From: Histoplasma ohiense
Taxonomy: Eukaryota; Ascomycota; Eurotiomycetes; Onygenales; Ajellomycetaceae
NCBI GenBank assembly: GCA_017607445.1
Contig: JAEVHH010000002.1
Coordinates: 4,455,501 to 4,519,500, forward strand
Direction: 5' to 3'
Length of the DNA stretch: 64,000 nucleotides
The notes beneath the pieces were generated by a model, which made no database searches, was not told the DNA's origin, and saw nothing but the letters and a program-made list of their open reading frames with translations. Both the position numbers and the translations under genes were made by a program. Shown one piece after another: positions 23,322 to 36,013 of the stretch (position 1 is its first letter; every line of letters begins with the position of its first letter).

Positions 23322-24335
23322 ATGAATTATGAATAATTCTACAAACATCCACTGCATCTGAATGTGGTGGATGACAACTTAGATCTATGAAGTATTCTTC
23401 AGCAGCAAGTACTACAGATGACTGAATTGCAACAACAACTTGCTGAGATAAATACTTTCATATTCATCATGCCTTCTACATCTGTGCCTCATGAAAAGCT
23501 CTCAAGAGAGAAACTTTCAATTCTCAACAAATACAAAGAAGATCTAGCACTCTATCTCATGTGAAAGTCAAAAGCAAACATCAAATTGAACATTGACAGA
23601 TGAGCAATAGACTTGCTATTCAATTAAGTGTGGTATATTCATAGCAGATTGAATGACAATGTGTTAGTGAAATTTCAACTCTGAATGAGTCATTGTCAGA
23701 ACAATCAGTGTATGTCAGAGCTAGTCTTTCAACAACTCAACTCTCTCTTCCTCAATTCTACACTTCAAGCCAAGATGTTAGACTGGCTTAATCAGACTTA
23801 TTAGATGAATGTTATATTGACAACTTATCTTTCTGAATTCAATTGCAAGCTTCTAGAAGCAGATGAGCAAGACTGAGACAATGCTATCAAGATCAATATA
23901 CTATTCAAAAATTTGAACTTTCAGTTGCATAATCAAAGTATAGAGTGTCTGAAGCTCTCAACATACAGCAAATTCTGTGCTGATCTTTGTCTGTTGAACA
24001 ACAATCTGTCTCAGTTTCATGTGCTTCAAAATTGTAGAGAATTTCATCAAACAAATATATACATCTCAAACTGCTCTGCAGTGCCTCCCATCTCTGAATC
24101 AGAATCAATGAACTGAGTTTCACATGTGAACACAAGCTGTCTGAGAATCTCTAACATCTCAGAAAAGAACACTGCTGACTGAATCATCAGAGAAGTCTGT
24201 ATACACTGTGACAAGTCAGAGCACTTTGCAAATCAATGTCTGAATGCAATTGCTTCAAATAAACCTCCCACATGTGTGAATGCTGTGTCATCTGTGGATA
24301 GATAAGAACAGAGAAAAGATGAGCTCTCACTCTAA
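23322..24335 (+). pseudogene. gypsy gag pseudogene, copy D
   Basis: 1014 nt from ATG to the conserved TAA (24333-24335). The capsid region is followed by a CCHC knuckle near 24200-24245. Internal stops come from TGG, CGA and CAA codons. Confidence 0.8.
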
Positions 24336-27062
24336 AATACAGACAAGAGCTCAAGAAGCAGAAAGCTAGCTGAAGATTCAAGCAAAAGATACAAACAGAC
24401 ACAATCATGATCTCTGTCATTGTAAATAGCTTAGTCAATATACAAGCAATGGTAGACAGTGGTTTCCTTTACTACACTCTTATAGACACTCAGTTGATTG
24501 AGAAGCATAAGCTTCAACATATCCTCTTTTTCAAACTGTGTAAGCTCAGTGAATTTGACAGCTTCAGAGAATTCATCTTCTACAACATAGTAAGATTTAA
24601 TGTTGATGTAGAAGAACATGAGAAAAAGAATGTATATGTATATAAAATACAAAACCTTGAGTATGATCTAATGCTTGATCTATCATAACTCACAGAATTT
24701 GAAACCTTGTTGGACATATACAACCACTGTCTTATTTTTTCAGAAGATGACTGTGTTTATGAGAAGAATGTCAATAGAACCACTGATCTCATTCAGATAT
24801 CAGCAGAAGCATACAAACTACTAATCTATCAAGCATATAAGAAGAAGAATGTCTAAGTGTTCACTGCTAGCATAACAGACATCAAAAAAATGTTAGAAAA
24901 GTTAGAACTCAAAGATCTCAAGAAATCATACAAGAAACTATCTGAATTGTACAAAGACTTCACAGATGTGTTTGATGAGAAAGAAGCTGAAAAGCTTCCC
25001 TCTCACTGAGAACTCAGTATAGATTATACAATTGAGCTCATCAAGAAAGATGATAAGAATCTGCAACTACTCTGAGATTCTCTCTACAGTATATTGCATG
25101 ATGAACTTCTTGTTCTATGAAAAACACTCAATGAATTATTAGACAAAGACTTTATTTGTGTTAGCAACTCATCTGCTGCAGCATCTGTACTGTTTGTGAA
25201 GAAATCAGAAGAAGACTTATGATTCTGTGTTGACTATTGAGAACTCAACAAAATTATATGGAAGGATCAATACTCTCTTCCACTCATCAATGAAATGCTC
25301 AAACAGATAGAAAAAGCAAAATGATTTATGAAACTTGACATCTCTGCAGTCTTCTACAAGATAAGAATTAATGAAGATGATGAATGACTAACTGTCTTTT
25401 GTATATGTTATGAATTATATGAATGAACAGTGACCCTCTTTGGATTAGTGAACACTCTGAGTACATTTCAGAAATATATTAACTGAGCTCTATGAGATCT
25501 GCTCAATGAGATCATCTCAGTGTATATGAATGATATCTTGATCTTCACTGATGGATTGCTTGCTGAGCACTGTAAGCATACATGACAAGTGTTTGACTGT
25601 CTACAAAAAGCTGAACTGCAAGTGGACATTGACAAATGCAACTTTGAGATCAAGTCTACAATCTATCTAGAATTCATCATCAAAGCTGAAAAAGGTGTAC
25701 ACATGGATTCTAAGAAGATGGAAGCAATTCTCAACTGAGAGATATCAGTCTTGATAAAAGAGACTAGAAGCTTTCTAGAATTCATCAACTTCTACTGAAG
25801 ATTCATCAAAGACTTCTCTGATATCATACAATCACTGATGAATCTGATCTGAAAAGATGCTGTATTTCAATGAACTGATGAAGTGGATGCAGCATTCAAA
25901 AAGCTGAAGTATATGTTTACAAACACTTTAATACTGCAATCATTCAATTCAGATAAGTATACAATTCTCAAAACAGACATCTCAGATTATGTAGTAGAAG
26001 AGACACTAATACAATATGATAACAAAGATGTTCTATAATCTTATATCTTCATTTCAAAAAAGATGTCATCTGCTGAATGCAACTACAAGATCTACAACAA
26101 GAAGCTTCTAGTGATCATACAATATCTCAAAGAATGAAAGTCTGAACTTATGAGTGTTGAGAGATTTGAGATTGTCACTGATCATAAAAATCTAGAGTAC
26201 TTCACAATCACTTGTAAACTCACTGAGAGATATATGCATTGATCATTATTTCTTAGCTGTTTTTTATTCACAATTTGTTATTGATCTGAAGTAGAGAACA
26301 TTCTTGTGAATGCTCTGTCTCACTGAGAACAAGATATACCATCTGATGACTTGAATGACAGATGAAAACACTGAAAGCATTGATTAATCAACTCTGTGAT
26401 CATAAAAAGTTCTACACAATCAGATGAACTCTGTATATATGTCAATCAGTTCTGAGCTCAAAAACCCTTGCTTGAAGAACAATGAAAGTTAGTGACAGAA
26501 GTAGATGAATTCTGACAACAAGCTGCTGAAGTTATATGAAGCAGAGCATCTTGATTCCCCACAGATGTATACTCAAGAATGAATATCTCAGCATATTCAA
26601 TCAATGATGACAACTGCTTACACTTTTGAGATAGATGATGGATCTCTGATTCAGAATCTCTACAAATATAGATCATACAAGAAATTCATAACTCACTGAT
26701 GACTGAACACTCAGAATATGAAATCATGTACAACATTGTTGTCTGAGAATTCTACTGATCAGATATATTGAAAGATATACATTAGTTCATACACAACTGT
26801 GATTGCTGTGGCTCAGTGACAGTATGATGTGAACATTAAAAGAAGATGCTGAAGCTTCTATCTGTTCTCAATCAAACTTGATATGATATAGCTATTGATT
26901 TTGCAGTTTTTTTATCTGAAAGTGGAGGTTCTATGAACATTCTAGTCATTGTCAATCAACTCAGCAAGAGTGTAATACTACAGCTCTGTGACAAGATGAA
27001 TGCTGAAGTAGTTGCAGATGCCTTCATCAGAAGCCTGTTCTATCATATACATGATCTGCCTT
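24302..27062 (+). pseudogene. gypsy pol pseudogene, copy D, first segment
   Basis: -1 frame relative to gag. The protease D-S-G lies near 24455. RT has Y-M-N-D near 25520. RNase H and the first half of integrase follow. It is interrupted after GCCTT at 27062 and continues at 45629. Confidence 0.8.
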
Positions 27063-27659
27063 TGTGACAGGTTAGCACCCGTTAGTAATTAACTTACACA
27101 ACCAACTCCCCTCCTGCACCCGCTTGTTCCTGGCCATTGTGACCTCACATAACCCTCAATGTTCTTTCACTCTGTGCTCTGTGCTTGTGTAGTTTCTAAT
27201 GATTCTTTCATATAGCTCTTAATGTTCTTCCACTCTGTGCTCCACACTTGCATAGTCTCTAACAATTCTTTCACATAGCTTCTAATGTTCTCCCACTCCA
27301 TATTCCATGCTCATATAGTCTCTAACAATTCTTTCACATAGTCTTCAATGATTCTCCCACTCCACACTCTGTGCTCATGTAGTTTCTAACAATTCTTCTG
27401 TGTAGCTCTCAATGATTCTTCTGCTCCACACTCCACACTTGTGTAGTTTCTAACAATTCTTTTATATAGCTCTTAACATTCTTCTACTCTGTGCTTCACT
27501 GTGAAGTGACTTCTGATATTCTTCTGCTCTGAATTTCTCTCTATAAGAATCCTCTTTATATGATCTTTTTTTCTGATCTCTTTTTTCTTTCTTTTCTTAA
27601 TCAATTTGTAATCTGTATTAGAATAGTGCTAGATTGTTAATTGAAGTATGTCTGTTACA
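27063..27659 (+). repeat. 5' LTR of copy E (597 bp, five 63-bp units)
   Basis: TGTGACAGG...TCTGTTACA. The PBS at 27660-27672 matches its LTR segment except at the two positions of one decayed CpG. Confidence 0.88.
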
Positions 27660-28034
27660 TTATGAATTGATTCTTCTGCATTTAAGACTCAAGTGTCTTG
27701 TTATTAGTTCTTACATCTGAGTGTGTTGTTATCAGTTCTTACATCCAAGTGTGTTGTTTACAGACTCAAGTGTCTAATTGTTACAAGAGATTTCTTGTGA
27801 GCTTGAGTGTTCTTATCATTAGTTATATAGACTGTTGTGTCTAAGCATTCAAAACACAATCAACTGTATTCTATGAGACTCAAGTGTCTACAAACTGTAA
27901 CACTGTGAATAGTGTTCACAAAGAAGCTTGATCAAGCTTAGCACTGCAACACTGTGAATAGTGTCTGTGAGAGAACTGAATGCCTACAAGTATTTCTTTT
28001 CTTTTATTATTATTACATATTCTTAGATATTGAA

Positions 28035-29048
28035 ATGAACTATGAACAATTCTACAAACACTCATCACATTCAAACACAGCAGACAACAACTTAGATCTA
28101 CAAAGTATTCTTCAGCAGCAAGTGCTACAGATGACTGAATTGCAATGATGATTTGCTGAGATGAACACTTCTGTGTTCACTGTTCCTTCTACACCTGCAT
28201 CTCATGAAAAGCCCTCAAGAGAGAAGCTTTCAATCCTTGACAAATACAAGGAAAATCTAGCACTCTACCTCATGTGGAAGTCAAAAGTGAATGTCAAATT
28301 GAACATTGATGAACAAGCAATAGACTCACTATCCAATCAAGCATGGTATATTCATAGCAGATTGAATGGTGACATGTTAGCAAAATTCCAACCCTGAATG
28401 AGTCATTGTCAGAATCATCAGTGTACATCAGAGCTAGTCTTTCAACAACTTGACTCTCTCTTTCTCAATTCTATACTTCAAGTCAAGATGTTAGACTGAC
28501 TTAATCAAACTTGCTAGATGAATGTTGTGTTGACAACTTATCTTTCTGAATTCAATCACAAACTTCTAGAAACAGATGAACAAGACTGAAATGATGCTGT
28601 CAAAATCAATATACTGTTCAAGAACTTGAACTTTCAGTTGTATAACTGAAGTATAGAATGTCTGAAACTCTCAATATACAGCAAATTCTACACTGATCTT
28701 TGTCTGTTGAACAATGATCTGTCTCAGTTTCATACACTTCAAAATTACAGAGGATTTCACTGAACAAATGTGTACACTCTGAACTGCTCTGCAGCATTCC
28801 CCACCTCTGAATCAGAATCAATGAACTGAATCCCACACATAAATGCAAGTCATCTGAGAGTTCTCAATGTCTCAGAGAAGAACATCATCAACTGAATTGC
28901 CAGAGAAATCTGCATACACTGTGACAAGTCAGAGCACTTTGCAAATCAATGTTTGAATGCAATTGCTCTGAGTAAACCCTTCATATATGTAAATACTGTG
29001 TCATCTGTGGATAGGCAAGAACAGGGAAAAGATGAGCTCTCACTCTAA
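28035..29048 (+). pseudogene. gypsy gag pseudogene, copy E
   Basis: ATG to TAA, exactly 1014 nt. The N-terminal part is relatively well preserved (open over 28161-28397). A CCHC knuckle lies near 28910-28955. Confidence 0.8.
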
Positions 29049-29639
29049 AATATGAATGAGAACTCAAGGAGCAGAAAGCTAGCTGGAGATTTGAGCAGAA
29101 GATATAAATAAATGCAATCATGATTTCTGTCATTGTAAATAGCCTAATCAACATATGAGCAATGATAGACAGTGGTTTCTTTCATTACACTCTTATAGAC
29201 ATTCAGCTGGTTGAGAAGTATAAGCTTCAGTGTATCCTCTTTTTCAAACTGTGTAAGCTCAGTGGATTTGACAGCCTCAGAGAATCTGTCTCCTACAACA
29301 TGATAAGATTTAATGTCAATGTAGAAGGACATAAGAAAAAGAATATATATGTATATGAAATACAAAACCTTGAGTACAATCTAATACTCAGTCTATCATG
29401 ACTTACAGAATTTGGAACCTTGTTGAACACATGCAACTGCTGTCTTATTTTCTCAGAAGATGATTATGTTTACAAGAAAAATGTTGATAGAACTGCTGAT
29501 CTCATTCAGATATCAGTGAAAGTGTACAAACTACTAACTCATCAAATGTATGAGAAGAAGAACATCCAAGTGTTCACTGCTAGTATAATGAATATCAAAA
29601 AAGTGTTAGAAAAGTTAGAACTCAAAGATTCTAAGAAAC
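29015..29639 (+). pseudogene. gypsy pol pseudogene, copy E, first segment
   Basis: Protease (D-S-G near 29168) and linker, up to the GAAAC target site of copy G. It continues at 35790-36013 and 42223-45039. Confidence 0.8.
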
Positions 29640-30173
29640 TGTGACGGGTTAGCATCTGTTAGTAATTAACTTACACAATCAACTCCCCTTCTGCACCCGC
29701 TTGTTCCTGGCTGTTGTGACCTCACATAACCCTCGATGTTCTTCCACTCTGTGCTCTGCATTTGTGTAGTTTCTAACAATTCTTCTGCATAGCTCTTAAT
29801 GTTCTTCTGCTCTGTGCTCTGTGCTTGTGTAGTCTCTAATGATTCTTCTGTGTAGCTTCTTATGTTCTTCTGCTCTGTGTTCTGCACTCATATAGTCTCT
29901 AATGATTCTTTCATGTAGCTCTCAATGATTCCTCTGCCCCATGTTCAATGCTTGTGTAGCTTCTAATGATTCTTATGTGTATCTCTTAATGTTCTTTCAC
30001 TCCACACTTCACTGTGGAGTGGCTTCTGATATTCTTCTGTTCTGAACTTTTCTTTATAAGAACTCTCTTTGTATGATCTTTTCTTCTGATTTCTTTTCTC
30101 TTTCTTTTCTTAATCAATTTGTAATCTGTAATTAGAATAGTATCAAATTGTTAATTGAAGTACATTCATTACA
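29640..30173 (+). repeat. 5' LTR of copy G (534 bp, four units)
   Basis: Starts TGTGACGGG with its CpG intact and ends ATTCATTACA, decayed. It is one 63-bp unit shorter than the 3' LTR of the same element. Confidence 0.88.
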
Positions 30174-30554
30174 TTATGAATTGATTCTTCTGTGTTTAAG
30201 ATCTGAGTGTCTTGTTATTAGTTCTTATATCTGAGTGTGTTGTTATCAGTTCTTACACCTGAGTGCATTGTTTACAGGTCTGAGTGTCTAGTTGTTACAA
30301 GAGATTTCTCATGAGTCTGAGTGCTCTTATTGTTAGTTATATAGACTGTTGTGTCTAAGTGTCTGAAACATAATCAACTGTGTTCTACAAGGCCTGAGTG
30401 TCTATGAACTGTAATGCTGTGAATAGTGTTCACAAAGAAGCTTGATCAAGCTTAGTGCTGCAACACTGTGAATAGTGTCTGTGAGAGGACTGAGTGTCTA
30501 CAAGTATTCCTTTTCTTTTTTTTATATTATTATTACATGTCTTTAGACATTGAA

Positions 30555-31568
30555 ATAAACTATGAACAATTCTATGAACACCTGCTGCATCTGAACATGG
30601 TGGATGATAACTTAGATCTACAAAGCATTCTCCAGCAGCAGGTGCTACAGATAGCTGAATTGCAATGATGATTTGCTGAGATGAGCACTCTCACATTCAC
30701 TGTTCCTTCTACACCTGCATCTCATGAAAAGCTCTCAAGAGAGAAGCTTTCAATTCTTGACAAATATGAGAGAGATCTAGTGCTCTACCTTGTGTGGAAG
30801 TTGAAAGCAAACACCAAATTGGACATTGATGGATGAGCAATAGACTTGCTATTCAATCAGATGTGGTATATTCATAGCAGATTGAATGGCAACACATTAG
30901 CAAAATTTCAATTCTGAATAAATCATTGTCAGAATCATCAGTGTATATCAGAGCTAGTCTTTCAACAACTCAACTCTCTCTTTCTTGATTCTACACTTCA
31001 AGTCAAGGTGTTGAACTGGCTAAATCAGACTTGTCAGATGAATGTTGTGTTGACAACTTATCTTTCTGAATTCAATTGCAAGCTTCTAGAAGCAGATGAG
31101 CAAGACTGAGATGATGCTGTCAAGATCAACATATTGTTCAAGAACTTGAACTTTCAATTGCATAACTGAAGTGTAGAGTGTCTGAAGCTCTCAATATACA
31201 GTGAATTCTGTGCTGATCTTTGTCTGTTGAACAATGATCTGTCTCAGTTTTGTGTGCTTCAAAATTGTAGAGAATTCTGTTGAATAAATATGTACACTCT
31301 GAACTGCTCTGCAGCACCCCCCACCTTCAAATCAGAATCAATGAACTGAATCTCACACATAAACACAAGCTGTCTGAGAATTCTCAACATCTCAGAGAAG
31401 AATGCTGCTGACTGAATTGTCAGAGAAGTCTGCATATGCTGCAACAAGTCAGAGCACTTCACAAATCAATGTTCAAATGCAATTGCTCTGAGTAAACCCC
31501 CCACACATGTGAACACTGCATCATCTGCAGATAGGCAAGAACAGAGAAAAGATGAGCTCTCACTCTAA
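30555..31568 (+). pseudogene. gypsy gag pseudogene, copy G
   Basis: 1014 nt between the position of the family start codon, here ATA instead of ATG, and the TAA at 31566-31568. The capsid-like region contains the W-Y-I-H-S-R-L segment near 30866, followed by a CCHC knuckle near 31435-31480. The start codon loss is G-to-A. Confidence 0.8.
31535..31568 (+). other. gag/pol overlap with candidate -1 frameshift site
   Basis: pol lies in the -1 frame relative to gag. A pol-frame TAG (31532-31534) and the gag TAA (31566-31568) bound the overlap. The only homopolymer inside is the A-run in GAGAAAAGA (31547-31550), and slipping back one base there gives the pol frame. The same run is present in six of seven copies. 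Confidence 0.6.
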
Positions 31569-34500
31569 AACACAGACAAGAGCTCAAGAAGCAAAAAGCT
31601 AGCTGAAGATTTGAGCAGAAGATGCAAGCAGATACAATCATAGTCTCTGTCATTGTAAATAGCTTAATCAATGTACAAGCAATGATAGACAGTGGTTTCC
31701 TTCACTACACTCTTATAGACATCCAGCTAGTCAAGAAGCATAAGCTTCAGTGTATTCTCTTTTTCAAACTGTGTAAGCTCAGTGGATTTGACAGCTCCAG
31801 AGAATCTGTCTCCTACAACATGGTAAGATTTAATGTTGATATAGAAGAACATGAGAAAAAGAATGTATACACATATGAAATATAAGACCTTGAGTACAAT
31901 CTAATGCTCAGTCTATCATGACTCACAGAATTTGAAACCTTGTTGAACACATACAATCACTGTCTTATTTTCTCAGAAGGTGACTGTGTTTATGAAAAGG
32001 ATGTTGATAGAACCACTGATCTCACTCAGATATCAGTGAAAGTATACAAACTACTAACCTGCCAAGTGCATGAGAAGAAGAACATCCAAGTGTTCACTGC
32101 TAGTATGATGGATATCAAGAAAGTGTTAGAAAAGTTAGAACTCAAAGACTTCAAGAAATCATGCAAGAAACTATTCAAATTGTATGAAGACTTCACAGAT
32201 GTGTTCAATGAGAAAGAAGCTGAAAAGCTTCTCTCTCACTGAGAACCTGGTATAGATCATATGATTGAGCTCATCAAGAAAGACAGTAAGAATCTGCAAC
32301 TGCTCTGAGATTCTCTCTACAGCATGTCACACAACAAGCTTCTTGTTCTACAAAAAATGCTCAATGAATTACTAGACAAAGACTTCATTTGTGTTAGCAA
32401 CTCACCCACTGCAGCATCTGTACTGTTTGTAAAGAAATCAGAAGAAGACTTACAATTCTGTGTTGACTATTGAGAACTCAATAAGATTACACAGAAGGAC
32501 TGATATCCTCTCTCACTCATCAATGAAACACTCAAATGAATAGAAAAAGCAAAATGATTTATGAAACTTGACATCTCTGTGGCCTTCTACAAGATAAGAA
32601 TTAATGAAGCTGACAAATGACTAACTGCCTTTCATATATGTTACAGATTATATGAATGAACAGTGACCCTCTTTGAATTAGTGAACACTCTGAGTACATT
32701 TCAGAAATACATTAACTGAGCTCTACAAGATCTGCTCAATGAGATCACCTCAGTGTATATGAATGATATCTTGATCTTCATTGATGAATTGCTCACTGAG
32801 CACTGTAAGCACATACAACAAGTGCTTGACCATCTATGAAAAGCTGAACTGCAAGTGAACATTGACAAATGCAACTTTGAGACCAAGTCTATGATCTATC
32901 TAGGATTCATCATCAAAACTGAAAAAGGTGTATGCATGAATTCTAAGAAGATGGAAGCAATCCTCAACTGAGAGACATCAGTTTTAATAAAAGAGACTAG
33001 AAGCTTTCTAGAATTCATCAACTTCTACTGAAGATTCATCAAAGACTTTTCTGATATCATACAATCACTGATGAATCTGATCTGAAAAGACACTGTATTT
33101 CAATGAACTGACAAAGCAGATGCAGTATTCAAAAAGCTGAAGTGTATGTTCACAAATGCCTCAATGCTGCAATCATTTGATTCAGATAAGCATATGATTC
33201 TTGAAACAGATGTCTCAGATTATGTAGTAGATGAAGTACTAATGCAATATGATAATAAAGATGTTCTACAACTCTGTGTCTTCATCTTGAAAAAGATATC
33301 ACCCACTGAATGCAACTACAAGATCTACAACAAGAAGTTTCTAGCAATCATATAATGTCTCAAAGAATGAGAGTTCAAACTTATAAGTGTTGAGAAGTTT
33401 GAGATTGTTACTGATCATAAGAACTTAGAATACTTCACAATCACTTATAAGCTCACTGAGAGACATATATGTTGATCATTGTTTCTTAGCTGTTTTTCAT
33501 TCACAATTCATTATTGATCTGAAGTAGAGAACATCTTTGTGAATGCTCTGTTCTGCTGAGAACAAGATATACCATCTGATGACTTAGATGACAGATGAAA
33601 ACACTGAGAGTATTGATTAATCAACTCCACAATTATAGAAAGTTCTATACAATCAGATGAACTCTGTGTATATATCAACCAGTTCTGAGCTCAAGAACCC
33701 TTGCTCAAAGAACAATGAAGACTAGTGACAGAAGCAGATGAATTCTGACAACAAGCTGCTGAAGCTGTACAAAACAGAGCATCTCAATTCCCCACAGATG
33801 TATATTCAAGAATGAATATCTCAGCATGTTCAATTGATGATGACAACTGCTTACACTTTCAAGATAGACAATGGATCCCTGATTCAGAACCTCTATGAAC
33901 ATGAATCATGCAAGAAATTCATGACTTGTTGATGACTGAGCACTCAGAATGTGAAATCATGTACAACATTGTCATCTGAGAATTCTATTGATCAGATATG
34001 TTGAAAGATATACACTGGTTTGTACACAACTGTGATTGCTGCAGCTCAGTGATGGCATGATATGAATGCTGAAAAGAGATGCTGAAGTCTCTATCTGTTC
34101 TCAACTGAACTTGATGTGATATAGCTATTGATTTTACAGTTTTCTTATCTGAAAGCAGAGGTTCTATGAACATTCTAGTCATTGTTGACTGACTCAGCAA
34201 GGATGTAATACTACAGCTCTGTGACAAGATGAATGCTGAAATAGTTGCAGATGCCTTCATCAGAAGTCTGTTCTATCATATACATGATCTGTCTTCATTC
34301 ATTGTATCAGATAGAGACAGTCAATTCATCAGTGCACTCTGAGCCTGTGTATGTCAATTACTAAGAATTGAATGAAAGTTATCAACAGCATATCACTCAG
34401 AGACTGATGAAGCTACTGAGAGAATAATATAAATGATAAAGAACATTCTCTGTAAGTTCTACAATTATACACAAGACAACTGAAGCAATCTGCTGTCACA

Positions 34501-35200
34501 TGCTGAGATTGCAATTAACAGTTGAGATTCTGCTACAACAGATGTAAGTCTATTCTTTCTTCTACACAGATATAACTTAGAGATTCTGAACTTCTCTGAG
34601 ACTTCTTGAGAAACCACGCACACCCACAGCCTCATACAGATGACAGAGAACATTGTGAGCAAGTTGAAGAAAGTCTGTAAATGAGCAGAAGCTTCAATGA
34701 TCAGCACTCAGTAAAATTATAAGAATCAAATGAACATCAGAAGAAGTTCTGCAATCTGATATTATGTAGAAGACAAAGTCTGACTGAATCTCAAGAATAT
34801 AAGAATGAACTGTCTCTTGCATACACTAGATTACTGTCACATCAAATATACAGTGAAGAAAGTACTAGGCACACACAATTATCAACTTGACACTCTGTCT
34901 GACATCCATGATGTTTTTCATACAAACCTACTCCAACCCACAGCTGAGGATCCATTCCTCTCACAGAGAATCTCTGATTGACAGTCACTCATCATTGTAG
35001 AAGAAGATAATGAACTTGAATGAGAAATTGAAGCAATTCTTGATGATAGAATCAATCACTGCTGCTGCAAATACCTCATCAAATGGGTAGAATACAATCA
35101 TTCAATCTGAGAATCTGCATCTGTCTTGAAGAACACTGCCACCCTCAACATCTACAAGTTCTCACTCATCTCAGTAGAGGGGGATAATGTGATGGATTAG
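31535..35200 (+). pseudogene. gypsy pol pseudogene, copy G (PR-RT-RH-IN-chromodomain)
   Basis: 3666 nt. Protease D-S-G at 31688-31696. RT from about 32260 to 32950, with D-Y-x-E-L-N-K near 32464 and the catalytic box reading Y-M-N-D near 32757. RNase H spans about 33200-33560, with Asp, Glu and Asp positions recognisable. The integrase zinc region is at about 33900-34040 and the catalytic core at about 34120-34430 (I-D-F, S-D-R-D, then the Glu helix). A chromodomain-like C-terminus lies at about 35020-35160. Stop TAG at 35198-35200 lies 11 bases into the 3' LTR. Many TGG codons are now TGA. Confidence 0.88.
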
Positions 35201-35784
35201 TATCTGTTAGTAATTAACTTACACAATCAACTCTTCTTCTGTATCTGCTTGTTTCTGACTGTTGTGATCTTGTATAATTCTCAATGTTCTTCTGCTCTGT
35301 GCTCTGTGCTCATATAGTTTCTAATGATTCTTCTGTATAGCTTTTAACATTCTTTCACTTCATGCTCTGCACTTGTGTAGTCTCTAATGATTCTTCTGCA
35401 TAGCTTTTTATATTCTCTCACTCTGTGTTTCACACTCATATAGTCTCTAACAATTCTTCTGTGTAGCTTCTTATATTCTCTCACTCTGTGTTCTGTGCTC
35501 ATATAGTCTCTAACAATTCTTTCATATAGCTCTCAATGATTTCTTCATCTCATATTCTGCACTTGTATAGCTTCTAATGATTCTTATGCATATCTTTTAA
35601 TGTTCTTCCACTTCATGTTCCACTGTGGAGCAGCTTCTGATATTCTTCCACTCTGAACTTTCCTCTATAAGAACCCTCTTTGTATGACCTTTTCTTCTGA
35701 TTTCTTTTCTCTTTCTTTCTTTAATCAATTCGTAATCTGTAATTAGGATAGTACCAAATCGTTAATCGAAGTATGCCCGTTACA
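35188..35784 (+). repeat. 3' LTR of copy G (597 bp, five units)
   Basis: Preceded by the purine tract GTAGAGGGGGATAA. The last 70 bp keep four or five CpGs and end GCCCGTTACA. Confidence 0.9.
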
Positions 35785-35789
35785 GAAAC

Positions 35790-36013
35790 CATGCAAGAAA
35801 CTATCTGAATCATATAAAGATTTCACAGACATATTCAATGAAAAAGAAGCTGAAAAGCTTCCCTCTCACTGAAGATCTGATATAAATCATACAATCAAAC
35901 TCATTAAAAAAGACAGTAAGAATCTGCAACTGCTCTGAGGTTCTCTCTACAGTATATCACATGATGAACTTCTTGTTCTATGAAAAACACTCAATGAATT
36001 ACTGAACAAAGAC
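35790..36013 (+). pseudogene. gypsy pol pseudogene, copy E, second segment
   Basis: Linker and the start of RT between insertions G and F. It ends in the target site AAGAC of copy F (36009-36013). Confidence 0.8.

Larger units (their letters stand above)
29640..35784 (+). mobile_element. Ty3/gypsy copy G, structurally complete
   Basis: 6145 bp with LTRs of 534 bp (29640-30173) and 597 bp (35188-35784). Target duplication GAAAC at 29635-29639 and 35785-35789. Uninterrupted gag and pol of family length. It is inactive because of many TGA codons and loss of the gag ATG. One of the two youngest insertions by nesting order. Confidence 0.95.

Noticed and set aside
24431..24652. Antisense ORFs repeated in gypsy copies (M-Y-F-I-Y-I-Y-I-L-F and similar)
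   Set aside because: They are the complement of the protease region and recur only because the copies are homologous.
25300..26400. TGA at tryptophan positions suggesting a genetic code with TGA as Trp, or mitochondrial DNA
   Set aside because: COQ2 and the JmjC gene use TGG for Trp, TGA ends COQ2, and copy H and others retain TGG at the same positions. TGA is a mutation product.
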